A DNA stretch of 64,000 bases from assembly GCA_002368155.1 (NCBI GenBank), contig AP018180.1:5815430-5879429 (forward strand). The letters run 5' to 3'. This DNA comes from Nostoc carneum NIES-2107 (GTDB taxonomy: Bacteria; Cyanobacteriota; Cyanobacteriia; Cyanobacteriales; Nostocaceae). Position numbers and translations under genes: made by a program. How positions within the stretch are numbered: position 1 is the stretch's first letter; every line of letters begins with the position of its first letter. Shown piece by piece: positions 47,315 to 55,900 of this stretch. The notes below the pieces were generated by a model. The model was not told the DNA's origin and searched no databases. It saw only the letters and a list, made by a program, of their open reading frames with translations.

Positions 47315-47728
47315 ATGTTAGCCCAAGCAGAAGGAAAACAAATTGGTATAGTTGCCAAAGAAAGTGGTGTACCAATTAAAACCATTCGCTACTATGAAGA
47401 ACTTGGCTTACTCCAATCATCAGGCAGAACAGAAGGCGGATTTCGATTATTTAGCGCTGATGTTTTGGCAAGATTACACTTTATTAAACGCGCGCAAAGC
47501 TTGGGATTAAGCTTATCGGAAATTAAAGAATTTCTCAATGTTCATGATAGTGGCAACTTACCTTGTGAGCATATCAAAATCAAACTAGAGCAAAAGGTAA
47601 AAGCCATTGATGAGCAAATTCAGCAATTAATGATTTTGAGACAAGAATTATCTGGTTTACTGTCTGGCTGGGAAATTAAACCTGATAATAATCATGCAAC
47701 TATTTGTCCAATTATTGAACATCAATAA
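47315..47728 (+). CDS. MerR-family metal-responsive regulator
   Basis: 137 residues from the ATG at 47315, with GAGG about 11 bases upstream. The N-terminal winged HTH (IGIVAKESGVPIKTIRYYEELG) and RLHFIKRAQSLGLSLSEIKE linker are typical MerR. Metal-site Cys candidates are in LPCEH and ATICPIIE; the Cys-rich C-terminal loop of classical CueR is not seen, so the inducing metal is uncertain. It should bind the three CTCCAGTT-type operators in this cluster and untwist their long spacers. Confidence 0.9.
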   Translation: MLAQAEGKQIGIVAKESGVPIKTIRYYEELGLLQSSGRTEGGFRLFSADVLARLHFIKRAQSLGLSLSEIKEFLNVHDSGNLPCEHIKIKLEQKVKAIDEQIQQLMILRQELSGLLSGWEIKPDNNHATICPIIEHQ

Positions 47729-48060
47729 ATAAATTTAGAGATTATTTATCAAGCCTAACGCACCGTCGCATTGATGATGCGTTACGGCTAAATTTCATTG
47801 TCTCTGTGTCCCAAATCCTTTCAAAGCCGTAACACATCCTACTTAACATTTACTGTACCTTGCCAACTTGCAATTTGCTGTAATTAGTAATTATTGTAGG
47901 GTGTGTTAGGCGCTCGTTTCTAATATTATTGGTCATGCAAAAACTATCCTAGCGCTTAACGCACCGCCGCCGCATTGATGATGCGTTACTAAATTTCTCT
48001 TTTTAAGCATTCAAAATAGACGCACTTTTTAGCTCATTAAATCAAAAAACATATCACCTC
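47729..48060. other. Intergenic region with dispersed repeats
   Basis: Two related copies of AACGCACCG...CGCATTGATGATGCGTTA (about 47758-47790 and 47959-47989) and a GTAGGGTGTGTTAGGCG string near 47896. No gene recognised. Confidence 0.6.
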
Positions 48061-48092
48061 TTGACTCTCCAGTTAACTAGAGTATGTAAAGT
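48061..48092 (+). promoter_or_regulatory. MerR-family operator/promoter of the His-rich secreted protein gene
   Basis: -35 TTGACT (48061-48066), near-palindrome CTCCAGTTAACTAGAG (48067-48082), -10-like TAAAGT (48087-48092); spacer 20 bp, the same geometry as the other two. The transcript leader would be about 100 nt. Confidence 0.7.
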
Positions 48093-48199
48093 GATTTTGA
48101 GTTAAGTAGATAATTTAAACATTCACTTAGATTTCTGTACTAACTCTCTAACTAAACCTTTTGAGATGATTTGAGTAATTAAGTAATGGAGCAAAATCA

Positions 48200-49096
48200 A
48201 TGAAGAGATTTCTAAATGCAGTTGCTATAACTACTACTTTGATAGTAGCTCAAAGCTGCTCATCATTACCTAAGGTTCAAGAAAAAGCAATATCTGTTAG
48301 CACACATCAGCACGAAGATATTTCAATGACTGATAACCATCATGGAGAACATTTAACCAGTAACACTGTTCATCATAGTGAAAGTCATGAAGAGAAGAAA
48401 ATATTGACTCAAGCAAAACTCAAGGTTCCTAGTCACATCTCCCCAAATCAAACGATTCCCATATCTATTGTTGTACAAGATTTAAATGATAAAGCAATTA
48501 CCAATTTTGACACTTTCCAAGAAAAGCTGATGCACTTAATTGTTGTCAGTGATGACCTACAATTTTTTAGCCATATTCATCCCACATATAAAAATAATGG
48601 ACAATTTGAAGTTGCAGCTAGTTTTCCCCAAGCAGGTGGTTACACATTTTTTAGCGATTACAAACCCACTGGAAAAACAGAACAAGTCTCAGTATTGAAA
48701 GCACAAGTTCCAGGTAATACTATTCCATCTCCAGAAATTGACATTCAGCGTAGTAAAACTTTCAACGATACTCAAGTGAATCTTGCTCTTTCTGAACCTA
48801 CTGTAAAAGCTGGTCAAGAAGTTACTGTAATGTTTAAATTACAAGATGCTGCTAGCAATCAACCGCTAACAGATTTACAGCCTTACTTGGGAGAGAACGG
48901 ACATTTAGTTATCGTGCGAAATTCCAAGCAACTAACAGCAGCAGATTACATCCATGCTCACGCACTCAAAACTACCCCAACTGGACAGGTTCATTTTATG
49001 ACTAGCTTTCCGCAACGAGGAAAGTACAAGCTTTGGGGCCAGTTTAATCGCAATGGCAAAATCATTACTGCTGATTTTTGGCTCAATGTCGTCTAG
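48200..49096 (+). CDS. His-rich secreted putative lipoprotein of the metal cluster
   Basis: 298 residues. A signal peptide ends near VAQSC, a possible lipobox Cys. Residues 30-75 are rich in His (THQHEDIS, NHHGEHL, VHHSESHE), a likely metal-binding stretch. The rest forms two Ig-like beta domains with further His (MHLIVVSDDLQFFSHIHP; later HLVIV and IHAHAL) in a repeated pattern. I do not know the family name. The MerR-type promoter places it in the metal regulon, so periplasmic metal sequestration is a reasonable inference. Confidence 0.8.
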   Translation: MKRFLNAVAITTTLIVAQSCSSLPKVQEKAISVSTHQHEDISMTDNHHGEHLTSNTVHHSESHEEKKILTQAKLKVPSHISPNQTIPISIVVQDLNDKAITNFDTFQEKLMHLIVVSDDLQFFSHIHPTYKNNGQFEVAASFPQAGGYTFFSDYKPTGKTEQVSVLKAQVPGNTIPSPEIDIQRSKTFNDTQVNLALSEPTVKAGQEVTVMFKLQDAASNQPLTDLQPYLGENGHLVIVRNSKQLTAADYIHAHALKTTPTGQVHFMTSFPQRGKYKLWGQFNRNGKIITADFWLNVV

Positions 49097-49268
49097 TTTA
49101 GCGGTATGTATTCTTCTTGTGCAGTTTTGATGAAGTTAATTTGAAGAGTAAGCGATCGCCCTTAGCATCTCCTAATTGAGCTGCTACTATAGGGACATAT
49201 ACAGAACTACTTATACCGAAACCTGAATTATCGTCAAATTCTCTCAGAAGAACATGTACCAAATCAAA

Positions 49269-49291
49269 AGCCCCCAAAAGGGGCTATTTTT
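49269..49291 (+). terminator. Rho-independent terminator after the His-rich protein gene
   Basis: AGCCCC / GGGGCT stem with a five-base loop, followed by ATTTTT. A second hairpin, AGTGATTAC / GTAATCACT (49308-49338) followed by TTTT, lies just beyond it and may also serve the convergent gene. Confidence 0.75.
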
Positions 49292-49369
49292 GTATTCAGT
49301 AACTTTTAGTGATTACCCTTATGTTCAGAGTAATCACTTTTTGGGAAAACCCAGTATTATTGCGGAAAT

Positions 49370-50353
49370 TTATGATGGTATAGCGTAGGGTTGTGGCTCA
49401 GTAATCACCTGTTGATTGTGTTCCCGGCGATTCTGGGCAATAGTTTTATATAACTTCAAACGAGAAGCATTGACGCTACCCAACGGTTCATGTTCCGGTA
49501 GAGTATGCCAAGGCGTAAAAGAAAGACTTTCATCGAACTGTTTGCGATCGCTATTATCAAATTCCTGAGCCGGAATTTTGATAGTTGCTACTTTAATATA
49601 TGGAGAGATATTTTCATCCCAGAGGAGGGTAGGATCATCAACCCATTTGGGATCGTGATCAGGCTGTAGTTGAATTAAGAAATCAAAATAAACATCCCGC
49701 TTTTCTATAGTGAGAGTATTGACTAAAGCTGCGTGCAAAAAGTTATCCGAGTCTGGGATGGGTAAATCAGCAGTATTTATAACTTGCGGTTTTGCAGAAA
49801 ATTTAATCGCCTGGGTTCCCAAACGGTAGGGTGTAGCACTCCAATACTGAATTTCTACAGGATTGAGAGTTTTCTTACCAGCAATTTGTTGCAAAATCCC
49901 AAACTCGTACGCCAAGGTTTCTGGGGGAAGTTTACCAGCTGTCACTTCTGCTAGACGAATATAATCTTGAGCCTCTCGCACAAAGAAAACAGGATGATTG
50001 ATCAGCACAAAATCCTGAGCGTGAGGTTCATCTTCTAACACCTTTTTCCCTTCCACCTGGAGAACTTTAATTGCAAAGCCTCTACCATCAGGGTTCTTGT
50101 CAGATTGGAGTTGTCCTTGACTTAAGGGGCCAGATGCATTAGAAAATCTTGCCCAGATGGGGTAGGTTGTAACCTTGCTGAAAATACCAACTTGCAGATT
50201 CTCAGGAATATTATCTGCGATCGCCAACTCACCCCACACACAACCATGACTTTTAGCATGAGCTTGACGTAAGCCTGGTGCTTTAGCAGCTTGATCCTGA
50301 ACAGCACCTGCAACAATTTGGTCAATGATTTCACTATTAGATACTTGACTCAT
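49370..50353 (-). CDS. Catalase-family heme protein (small catalase-like)
   Basis: 327 residues from the ATG at 50353 (MSQVSNSEIIDQIV); an upstream in-frame extension to 50440 is not protein-like. Catalase-fold motifs are visible: RQAHAKSHGCVWGEL with the distal His, YPIWARFSNASG, DGRGFAIKVL and DFVLINHPVFF. The protein is shorter than true catalases (about 480) and belongs to the catalase-related heme proteins that include peroxidases and allene-oxide-synthase-like enzymes. Substrate unknown; peroxide metabolism is likely. Confidence 0.85.
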   Translation of the reverse strand: MSQVSNSEIIDQIVAGAVQDQAAKAPGLRQAHAKSHGCVWGELAIADNIPENLQVGIFSKVTTYPIWARFSNASGPLSQGQLQSDKNPDGRGFAIKVLQVEGKKVLEDEPHAQDFVLINHPVFFVREAQDYIRLAEVTAGKLPPETLAYEFGILQQIAGKKTLNPVEIQYWSATPYRLGTQAIKFSAKPQVINTADLPIPDSDNFLHAALVNTLTIEKRDVYFDFLIQLQPDHDPKWVDDPTLLWDENISPYIKVATIKIPAQEFDNSDRKQFDESLSFTPWHTLPEHEPLGSVNASRLKLYKTIAQNRREHNQQVITEPQPYAIPS

Positions 50354-50440
50354 AGTGATTTTCTTGAAAGATTTAGAATCACTATATAGGATGAATATTT
50401 TGGTGTTTAAAATATTCATGAGGTGAACAATGCCCGCCAT

Positions 50441-50808
50441 ATCATAGTTTTAATGGGCATTACCTAGCCTCAACTTCAGCTATCAATCTACGGAATTTCT
50501 TCAACAATCAAAGATTTTGTCTAGGGAATAGAGAATAGGACTTACGCAAGTGTCACATTTTTTTCGTTTAGGCTGTCAAGAGTCAAGAGGAGCCAGTCAC
50601 GTGCGGAGGTTCCCTCAGTTGAGTGAACTGGCGTTCAAAAGTCCAAAAAACCTAAATTTTTGAACGCCAGTCGCCTCAAGTCGGGAAACCCGCCCACGGC
50701 GCTGGCTCCCCTTGACCCTTGACTGTTGACTCTTAAACCAGAAGTTTGGTGTACCAGTTGTATAAGTCCTGGAGAAAAAAGAACCTCTTCCCCAAACCAA
50801 ATTTATCT
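50441..50808. other. Intergenic region dominated by a large palindrome
   Basis: No gene. Most of the region is the palindromic element at 50575-50734. The part next to 50441 should contain the catalase-like gene promoter. Confidence 0.6.
50575..50734. repeat. 160-bp palindromic element
   Basis: Outer arms GTCAAGAGGAGCCAG (50582-50596) and CTGGCTCCCCTTGAC (50702-50716) pair in 14 of 15 positions. An inner perfect 13-bp repeat CTGGCGTTCAAAA / TTTTGAACGCCAG lies at 50628-50670. It resembles a MITE; short GTTGACT/AGTCAA strings flank it. Confidence 0.7.
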
Positions 50809-52029
50809 TTATATATTACTAACAGCGCAGCGAAACCCTGTAAACACCTGACGCACACTCGGATAATACCAGTTACGAAAACTCGGGCGCAGTACCCAAG
50901 GACGAGTTGTCCAACTACCACCTTTTAATACGCGATGCTTCTGGTCAAAATAAACTTGGGAATAGCCTGTGTAAGGGAAACTTTTAAATCCTGGATAGCC
51001 ATCAAACCAGGTAGCTGTCCATTCCCAAACATTACCCAAAGTGTCGTATAAACCATAGACACTTTGACCACCGGGGTAAGCATCAACAGATGTAGTTTTA
51101 CCAATTAGGCGATCGCAATTACAATTCTCAGTTAATGCTGGTGCTTGGGGATTCCGCCTCGCCGCTTTTTCCCATTCGGCTTCTGTGGGTAGTCGCTTCC
51201 CGACAAACCGTGAATAGGCTTCTGCTTCGTACCAACTAACACCCCAAACCGGGTGATTATCCCAGGTAACATTTCCCTGCCAGTATAGCGGTTGAGTTAC
51301 CTGTTCATTTTGTAACCACTCCCACCCAGCCTTTGACCACCATTGAGGATTTTGGTAGCCGCCAGCCTCTATAAATGCGCGATATTGTCTACAAGTGACA
51401 GGATAACGGTCAATATAATAGGTGTCTAAATATACCTTATGTGCCAAAGATTCGTTATCTAGCGCCTCAATAGAGTTGTTACCTTGTTCAAATTCACCTG
51501 CAGGAATTTGAATCATTTCTTCCAGGTTATGAGACGCAGCTGGACTAACAGCATCAAGGTAAAGTGAGTTATTTAAAGGAAGTTTTGTTAATTCCAACAC
51601 CATGCTAATAATTTCACAGTGTTGGCTTTCGTGTTGAATTAAAAAGCGCCATAGCCGTTCATGTTGCTCAACATCAGCGACTTTTAGGATATCTAAAGCT
51701 TTGCTTCTGACTGTATCTAGGTAATTAAGAATTTCCCCTAACTCAGGTAATTCCACACGCTTGGCTTTGGGTAAACCGTCAGCTGCAAACAGCTGACAGT
51801 ATTGCGGAAACAAACATGGTAAACCTGCGATGTGTTCTAGCAACCACAAAGATTCAATGTAAGCAATATGACCTAAGTGCCAACCAACAGGGCTAAAATC
51901 TGGATGGGGTTGATTACAGAATGTCTGCCTATCCATACCCTCAAACAGTGTCAGAGTTTTCGTGCGACATTCAATAAACGCAAGAATAATATCTTCTCTG
52001 ACACTAGATATGCTCAACTTGGATAACAC
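50809..52029 (-). CDS. egtB: Ergothioneine biosynthesis sulfoxide synthase EgtB
   Basis: 406 residues from the GTG at 52029, chosen because GGGAG lies seven bases upstream. A longer frame to 52104 would overlap egtC by 101 bases; this start overlaps by 26. The N-terminal DinB-like domain supplies iron ligands in WHLGHIAYIE and QHESQHCE (HxxxHxE type). The C-terminal FGE-sulfatase domain has GVSWYEAEAYSRFVGKRLPT, GNVWEWTATWF and VLKGGSW. EgtB is a non-heme iron enzyme that joins O2, a thiol donor and trimethyl-histidine. egtC is directly upstream; egtD is not in the window. Confidence 0.9.
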   Translation of the reverse strand: MLSKLSISSVREDIILAFIECRTKTLTLFEGMDRQTFCNQPHPDFSPVGWHLGHIAYIESLWLLEHIAGLPCLFPQYCQLFAADGLPKAKRVELPELGEILNYLDTVRSKALDILKVADVEQHERLWRFLIQHESQHCEIISMVLELTKLPLNNSLYLDAVSPAASHNLEEMIQIPAGEFEQGNNSIEALDNESLAHKVYLDTYYIDRYPVTCRQYRAFIEAGGYQNPQWWSKAGWEWLQNEQVTQPLYWQGNVTWDNHPVWGVSWYEAEAYSRFVGKRLPTEAEWEKAARRNPQAPALTENCNCDRLIGKTTSVDAYPGGQSVYGLYDTLGNVWEWTATWFDGYPGFKSFPYTGYSQVYFDQKHRVLKGGSWTTRPWVLRPSFRNWYYPSVRQVFTGFRCAVSNI

Positions 52030-52792
52030 GGTCTTCTCCCACACTGATGATGCTATTTTCTGGGCAAGTTGTCCAATTACCATTAAATATCGGTTCAGAA
52101 GCAATAATTACCGACTCTGGGAAATTTGAATCATTCTCTAACCAGTAAAGAGAAGGCGCAGGTGATTTACTACTAAAGCGACAAGCAATTAGGCGATCGC
52201 CATCACTTAAAATGATGTTGGCAGAAACATCACTTTCATACTCTGCTGCTAATTCCAACAAGTGAAGTAATGTGATGTGTAAAGCCTGTTCTAGACTCTT
52301 AGCAGGGTGAGATTGCAACTGATTTAACAGTAAAGCAAAGATATGTTCTGAATCTGTACTTCCCTTAATTGATTGGTAAATCTCATTGCTAAGTTGATTG
52401 CGAATCGGTCTATATAATGTCTGGCGGAAATTCTCAATTCTACCATTATGAGTAAATAACAGCTTCTGATACTGAAATGGCTGAGAATTACTAAAATCTA
52501 GAGCTTGGCCTGTTGTCGCACTACGCACATAGCCTAAAATCCGCCCTGATTCTACATAGCGGCTCAGATGTGGCAGATTTTCGTCATTCCAAATCGGTAA
52601 AATATGTTTGTAGATAAATGGTTCGGTATCCTTTTGAGCATGATACCAACCAATCCCAAAGCCATCAGCGTTTACCACTCCAGAAATCATTTCCTGAGGC
52701 TGATAACTCTGCACAATCAAAGAATGTTCTGGTGTGTATAGTAAACGTTCTAAAGAAATCGGCGAACCGAGGTAAGCAAGTAAACGGCACAT
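52004..52792 (-). CDS. egtC: Class II glutamine amidotransferase EgtC
   Basis: 262 residues. MCRLLAYLG at the start gives Cys2 as the N-terminal nucleophile of a class II amidohydrolase. Further motifs are GFGIGWYH, YVRSATTG and FTHNGRIENF, as in EgtC, which removes the gamma-glutamyl group from the sulfoxide intermediate made by EgtB when gamma-glutamylcysteine is the thiol donor. The overlap with egtB shows a translationally coupled operon. Identification as EgtC and not another class II protein rests on that pairing. Confidence 0.9.
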   Translation of the reverse strand: MCRLLAYLGSPISLERLLYTPEHSLIVQSYQPQEMISGVVNADGFGIGWYHAQKDTEPFIYKHILPIWNDENLPHLSRYVESGRILGYVRSATTGQALDFSNSQPFQYQKLLFTHNGRIENFRQTLYRPIRNQLSNEIYQSIKGSTDSEHIFALLLNQLQSHPAKSLEQALHITLLHLLELAAEYESDVSANIILSDGDRLIACRFSSKSPAPSLYWLENDSNFPESVIIASEPIFNGNWTTCPENSIISVGEDRVIQVEHI

Positions 52793-52905
52793 AATATTGA
52801 ATCTTCAGTACTCAGCGACTTGATTATAATTAGTGGCGACACTTGTGTGACCACTAAATAGTCCCAATGCTTGCTATATTTCGGTTCCATCATCACAATA
52901 GCCGA

Positions 52906-53448
52906 TTAGCTAGCAACAAACTTTAAAGCTACACCATTCATGCAGTAGCGCTTACCAGTGGGTTTAGGGCCATCATTAAATACATGGCCCAAGTGTCCAC
53001 CGCATCGGCTACAATGCACTTCAACTCTCGTCATAAAAAATGATTTATCTACAGTGGTAGCGATCGCGCCTTCAATAGGATTGTAAAAACTAGGCCAGCC
53101 AGTACCACTGTTAAATTTAGTTTCTGAGGTGAATAAGGGTAAATCACACCCTGCACACAGGTATTGTCCCGCCGCATATTGCTTATCGAGCGGACTGGTA
53201 CCAGCTCGTTCTGTACCATGTTGACGCAGCACTCGAAACTGTTCTGGTGTCAGTGTTGTGCGCCATTCTTCCTCAGTTTTGGCGATTTCAAATTCATTAT
53301 TCTTTGCAGCTGTCATAACTTTTGGTTTCCTAAGTAGATAATTTGATAACCATACTGTGCCAAACATAACGGCACCAGCTTCTAGAAGATATCGCCTTTT
53401 CATTACCCTGTTGCCAACTTCGCCTGTTGATTCACTAATATCAGCCAT
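52906..53448 (-). CDS. msrB: Peptide-methionine (R)-S-oxide reductase MsrB, exported form
   Basis: 180 residues. An N-terminal MKRRYLLEAGAVMFGTVWLS looks like a signal or anchor with a basic pair. The catalytic domain has zinc Cys pairs CAGC and CSRC, the signature SGTGWPSFY, GGHLGHVFNDGP and the catalytic Cys in RYCMNGVALKF. It reduces methionine-R-sulfoxide in proteins, here probably at the membrane or in the periplasm. An ATG 15 codons in (53403), just before KRRYLL, is an equally possible start. Confidence 0.93.
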   Translation of the reverse strand: MADISESTGEVGNRVMKRRYLLEAGAVMFGTVWLSNYLLRKPKVMTAAKNNEFEIAKTEEEWRTTLTPEQFRVLRQHGTERAGTSPLDKQYAAGQYLCAGCDLPLFTSETKFNSGTGWPSFYNPIEGAIATTVDKSFFMTRVEVHCSRCGGHLGHVFNDGPKPTGKRYCMNGVALKFVAS

Positions 53449-54014
53449 AACCCTGAATTAACCCTGATAGCAACCTGAAAATGCTCTCAGAATCATATCA
53501 ATTTAGGTGTATGAGCCTGAAAATCACTGACTCAACCGCAAAGTTTTTGAAGAGGGTAAGTTAATCAATACAAGGAGGACTTACCGAACTCCTCGTAGCT
53601 TTGTAACATTCTGTTGTATTTTGTTTCAAAAATACATTGTAACGAGAACAGGCAATCTTAACAAAACTGGGGATTGGGGATTGGGGATTGGGGATTGGGG
53701 ACTGGGGACTGGGGATAAGGGGGATGAGGGGGATGAGGAAGATGTGGGAAAAATAATATAACGACAAATCCCATTACCAATTACCCATGACCAATTACCA
53801 CTGCACCAATCGGCTATACTGGAAAAGCCTAAAATTTATCAATCACTTTTATTTATTAAAATAAAAACTAAAAATAATTGCTTCTATCATTGGGAGTCTC
53901 TAAACTTAAAATTAAAATGGTCAACTAAAAGTTGATTTTTAAGCTTCTAGATTCACATATTGAGAAAAAAGTCAACAGTAAGTAAACATCCTATAAAATT
54001 AAGATATTACGCCT
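53449..54014. other. Intergenic region with heptamer repeats
   Basis: A run of GGGGATT/GGGGACT heptamers covers about 53668-53717. The rest is AT-rich and includes the promoter of the Rrf2 gene. A minus-strand frame across the repeats is not a gene. Confidence 0.6.
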
Positions 54015-54452
54015 GTGGAACTCTCTAACAAATCTGAATACGCACTTCTCGCTCTGTTAGAGTTGGCTAGTTGTTACCCTAGTGGTGAATCTCTACAAAT
54101 TCGGCAGATGGCAGTGCTGCAAGATATACCGAACCGCTATTTAGAACAATTGCTAGCAACTTTAAGGCGTAGAGGTCTAATTAAGAGCATACGCGGAGCC
54201 AAAGGAGGCTATGTTTTAGCGCGAGATCCGCGAAAAATTACATTGCTGGAAGCTTGGAGCAGTATTGAAGGAGTAGATGCTGCTGTACCGACTGTTGAGC
54301 AAAATTCCAAAACTCTAGAAACTCAAATCATTAATGAAGTTTGGCAGGAAGCACGTCAAGCGGCTAATGCGGTTTTAGAAAAATATACCCTGCAAGACCT
54401 ATGTGAGCGACGACTCAAGCGCCGAGAAAAAGACCTGATGTACTATATCTAA
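54015..54452 (+). CDS. Rrf2-family transcriptional regulator
   Basis: 145 residues. The winged HTH (MELSNKSEYALLALLELASC, IRQMAVLQDIPNRYLEQLLATL, GAKGGYVLARDP) is typical Rrf2. The three-Cys cluster motif of IscR near residues 90-105 is absent; that stretch reads GVDAAVPTVEQNSKTLE. It is therefore probably not an Fe-S sensor like IscR and may respond to another signal. GTG start at 54015. A strong terminator follows at 54493. Confidence 0.9.
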   Translation: MELSNKSEYALLALLELASCYPSGESLQIRQMAVLQDIPNRYLEQLLATLRRRGLIKSIRGAKGGYVLARDPRKITLLEAWSSIEGVDAAVPTVEQNSKTLETQIINEVWQEARQAANAVLEKYTLQDLCERRLKRREKDLMYYI

Positions 54453-54492
54453 GCAACAGCCAGTCAGAGTTTATTTATAAATTCTCAATGAT

Positions 54493-54546
54493 GAAGGGGA
54501 GCAGGAAAAAGTCAACGACAAATCCTGTTCCCCTTCTGCTTTATTC
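54493..54546 (+). terminator. Terminator after the Rrf2 gene
   Basis: Long stem GAAGGGGAGCAGGA / TCCTGTTCCCCTTC (one G-U pair) around a 26-nt loop, followed by a T-rich stretch. Confidence 0.65.
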
Positions 54547-54601
54547 TGTAATCAAATTTTATTTACTTAGCACTCACAACTACATCCTAACAGTGAGTAA
54601 A

Positions 54602-54620
54602 ACCGTCTTATTGAGACGGT
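54602..54620 (-). terminator. Terminator overlapping the end of the 54608-55045 gene
   Basis: On the minus strand ACCGTCT pairs with AGACGGT over a five-base loop, followed by TTTT. The hairpin contains the stop codon of the gene. Confidence 0.7.
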
Positions 54621-55045
54621 CTTTGTTGCGAAATTGAGAGGGTGTAGTTATACTGTCGTTTTGATGATTCACCGATATAAAAAGAGTATTCTCCTGCTGG
54701 CCAGAAACCAGACATCTCTGCTTTTCCACCGGAGTAACTATCGGCTTGAATACAGAAGCGTCCTCCAGGTCCATTAATCAGCAGGGTTGGTTGTCCTTCA
54801 CTCTCAACTGTAACGCGCAAATAAGGTAGTGACTCTTTCACCTGGATAACTTGGCTGGGTTCAGCAGGAATATTTCCACAATTACTTGCCACCGAACCGC
54901 CAGAATTGCCATTTAAAACTAGCGGCTCTGTCCGTAAGTTGGCATTAATGACGCTGGGGGGATTCTTGGCGAAATTAGCATCAGTAAAAACTAAATTCAT
55001 CGCCAAAGCTGCGGGAACAACTGTAAATAGTCTGTGCATTTTCAT
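54608..55045 (-). CDS. Secreted hypothetical protein
   Basis: 145 residues. An N-terminal signal peptide (LFTVVPAALAMNLVFTDANF-like) is followed by a beta-rich domain with LRVTVESEGQPTLLINGPGG and SGFWPAGEYSFYIGE, and two Cys (ASNCGN, GRFCIQ) that may form a disulphide. This looks like the small periplasmic beta-sandwich proteins frequent in cyanobacteria. No function is known to me. Confidence 0.75.
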   Translation of the reverse strand: MKMHRLFTVVPAALAMNLVFTDANFAKNPPSVINANLRTEPLVLNGNSGGSVASNCGNIPAEPSQVIQVKESLPYLRVTVESEGQPTLLINGPGGRFCIQADSYSGGKAEMSGFWPAGEYSFYIGESSKRQYNYTLSISQQRPSQ

Positions 55046-55501
55046 ATTATTAAATTAATGCTCCCGACTGTGATCGAGCGATATTGTTAAACATAATCTA
55101 AGTTTTTAGACGATGCTAATAAATTTGTGTTCCCTAACACAGAGTATAAAATTTTATCTTTTAAATAAAAAAATATACCTTAAATAAGATGAAAAAAGTA
55201 TAAAGTTGTTGCATAGTAAGTATTTGTAAATAAATAACACTTGCTGGTAAGTGATATACGAAAGTTACCAGTATGATTTTTCTTGATCAATCTTTGTTTT
55301 ATGGCAAAGCCCGTACTATTTCGGAATTTCCGGATTAGGCGTGATAAATCATGAAATCCTTGCCATGAAACTGTTTGAAAAATTTATGCCTGTAATTTTT
55401 TAAAAAAAAGATACTCTGCCTTAACTAAAAATGTCTAGCAAACACATACATTAGCTAAAATCACAGACAAAACCGCTTACAAGCTGAGGTAGAAAAGATA
55501 G
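55046..55501. other. AT-rich intergenic region
   Basis: About 455 bp with no gene, repeat or RNA structure recognised. It separates divergent genes and should contain both promoters. Confidence 0.5.
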
Positions 55502-55846
55502 ATGAATCCTCAACCTGATGAAGATTTGCAACGTCGCCTGCAAAACCTAGAGGCAGAGATTAATTCCTCCCCAAGAGAGGTTTCCCCGCCAGAAAAACAA
55601 AAACAGCCATTTGAGTTTAGTTTTGAGAGTTTAAACTCGCAAATAACAAAATTGCAAAGCTGGTTCAACACCTTGTCTGGAACTAAAAAGATAGTATTTT
55701 TAGGCGTGACGGCTGTAGTAGGTATTGCGATGTTGCAGACAGTACTAAAACTCGTAGCTTCTGTAATTAGCCTGGCAGTGTTGGCAGTGTTGGTGTATGT
55801 TGGATACAAATTTTTTGTGTCTAATAGTTTTCAGCAGAAAAAATAG
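55502..55846 (+). CDS. Small membrane protein with coiled N-terminus
   Basis: 114 residues. The N-terminal 60 residues are polar and partly helical (EDLQRRLQNLEAEINSS). Two adjacent hydrophobic segments follow, VFLGVTAVVGIAMLQTVLKL and ASVISLAVLAVLVYVGYKFF. The end is basic. Function unknown. It is 54 bp before the RDD/pentapeptide gene on the same strand, so the two may be co-transcribed. Confidence 0.75.
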   Translation: MNPQPDEDLQRRLQNLEAEINSSPREVSPPEKQKQPFEFSFESLNSQITKLQSWFNTLSGTKKIVFLGVTAVVGIAMLQTVLKLVASVISLAVLAVLVYVGYKFFVSNSFQQKK

Positions 55847-55900
55847 TCTATTTGTAACGATCCCGTAGTGGTGTGAAATAAAGTTAAAGGGAATTATACG

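Noticed and set aside
47729-48060. Repeated AACGCACCG...GATGATGCG strings considered as a small RNA
   Set aside because: Two imperfect copies here and related strings near 44048 show it is a dispersed repeat; no promoter and terminator pair seen.
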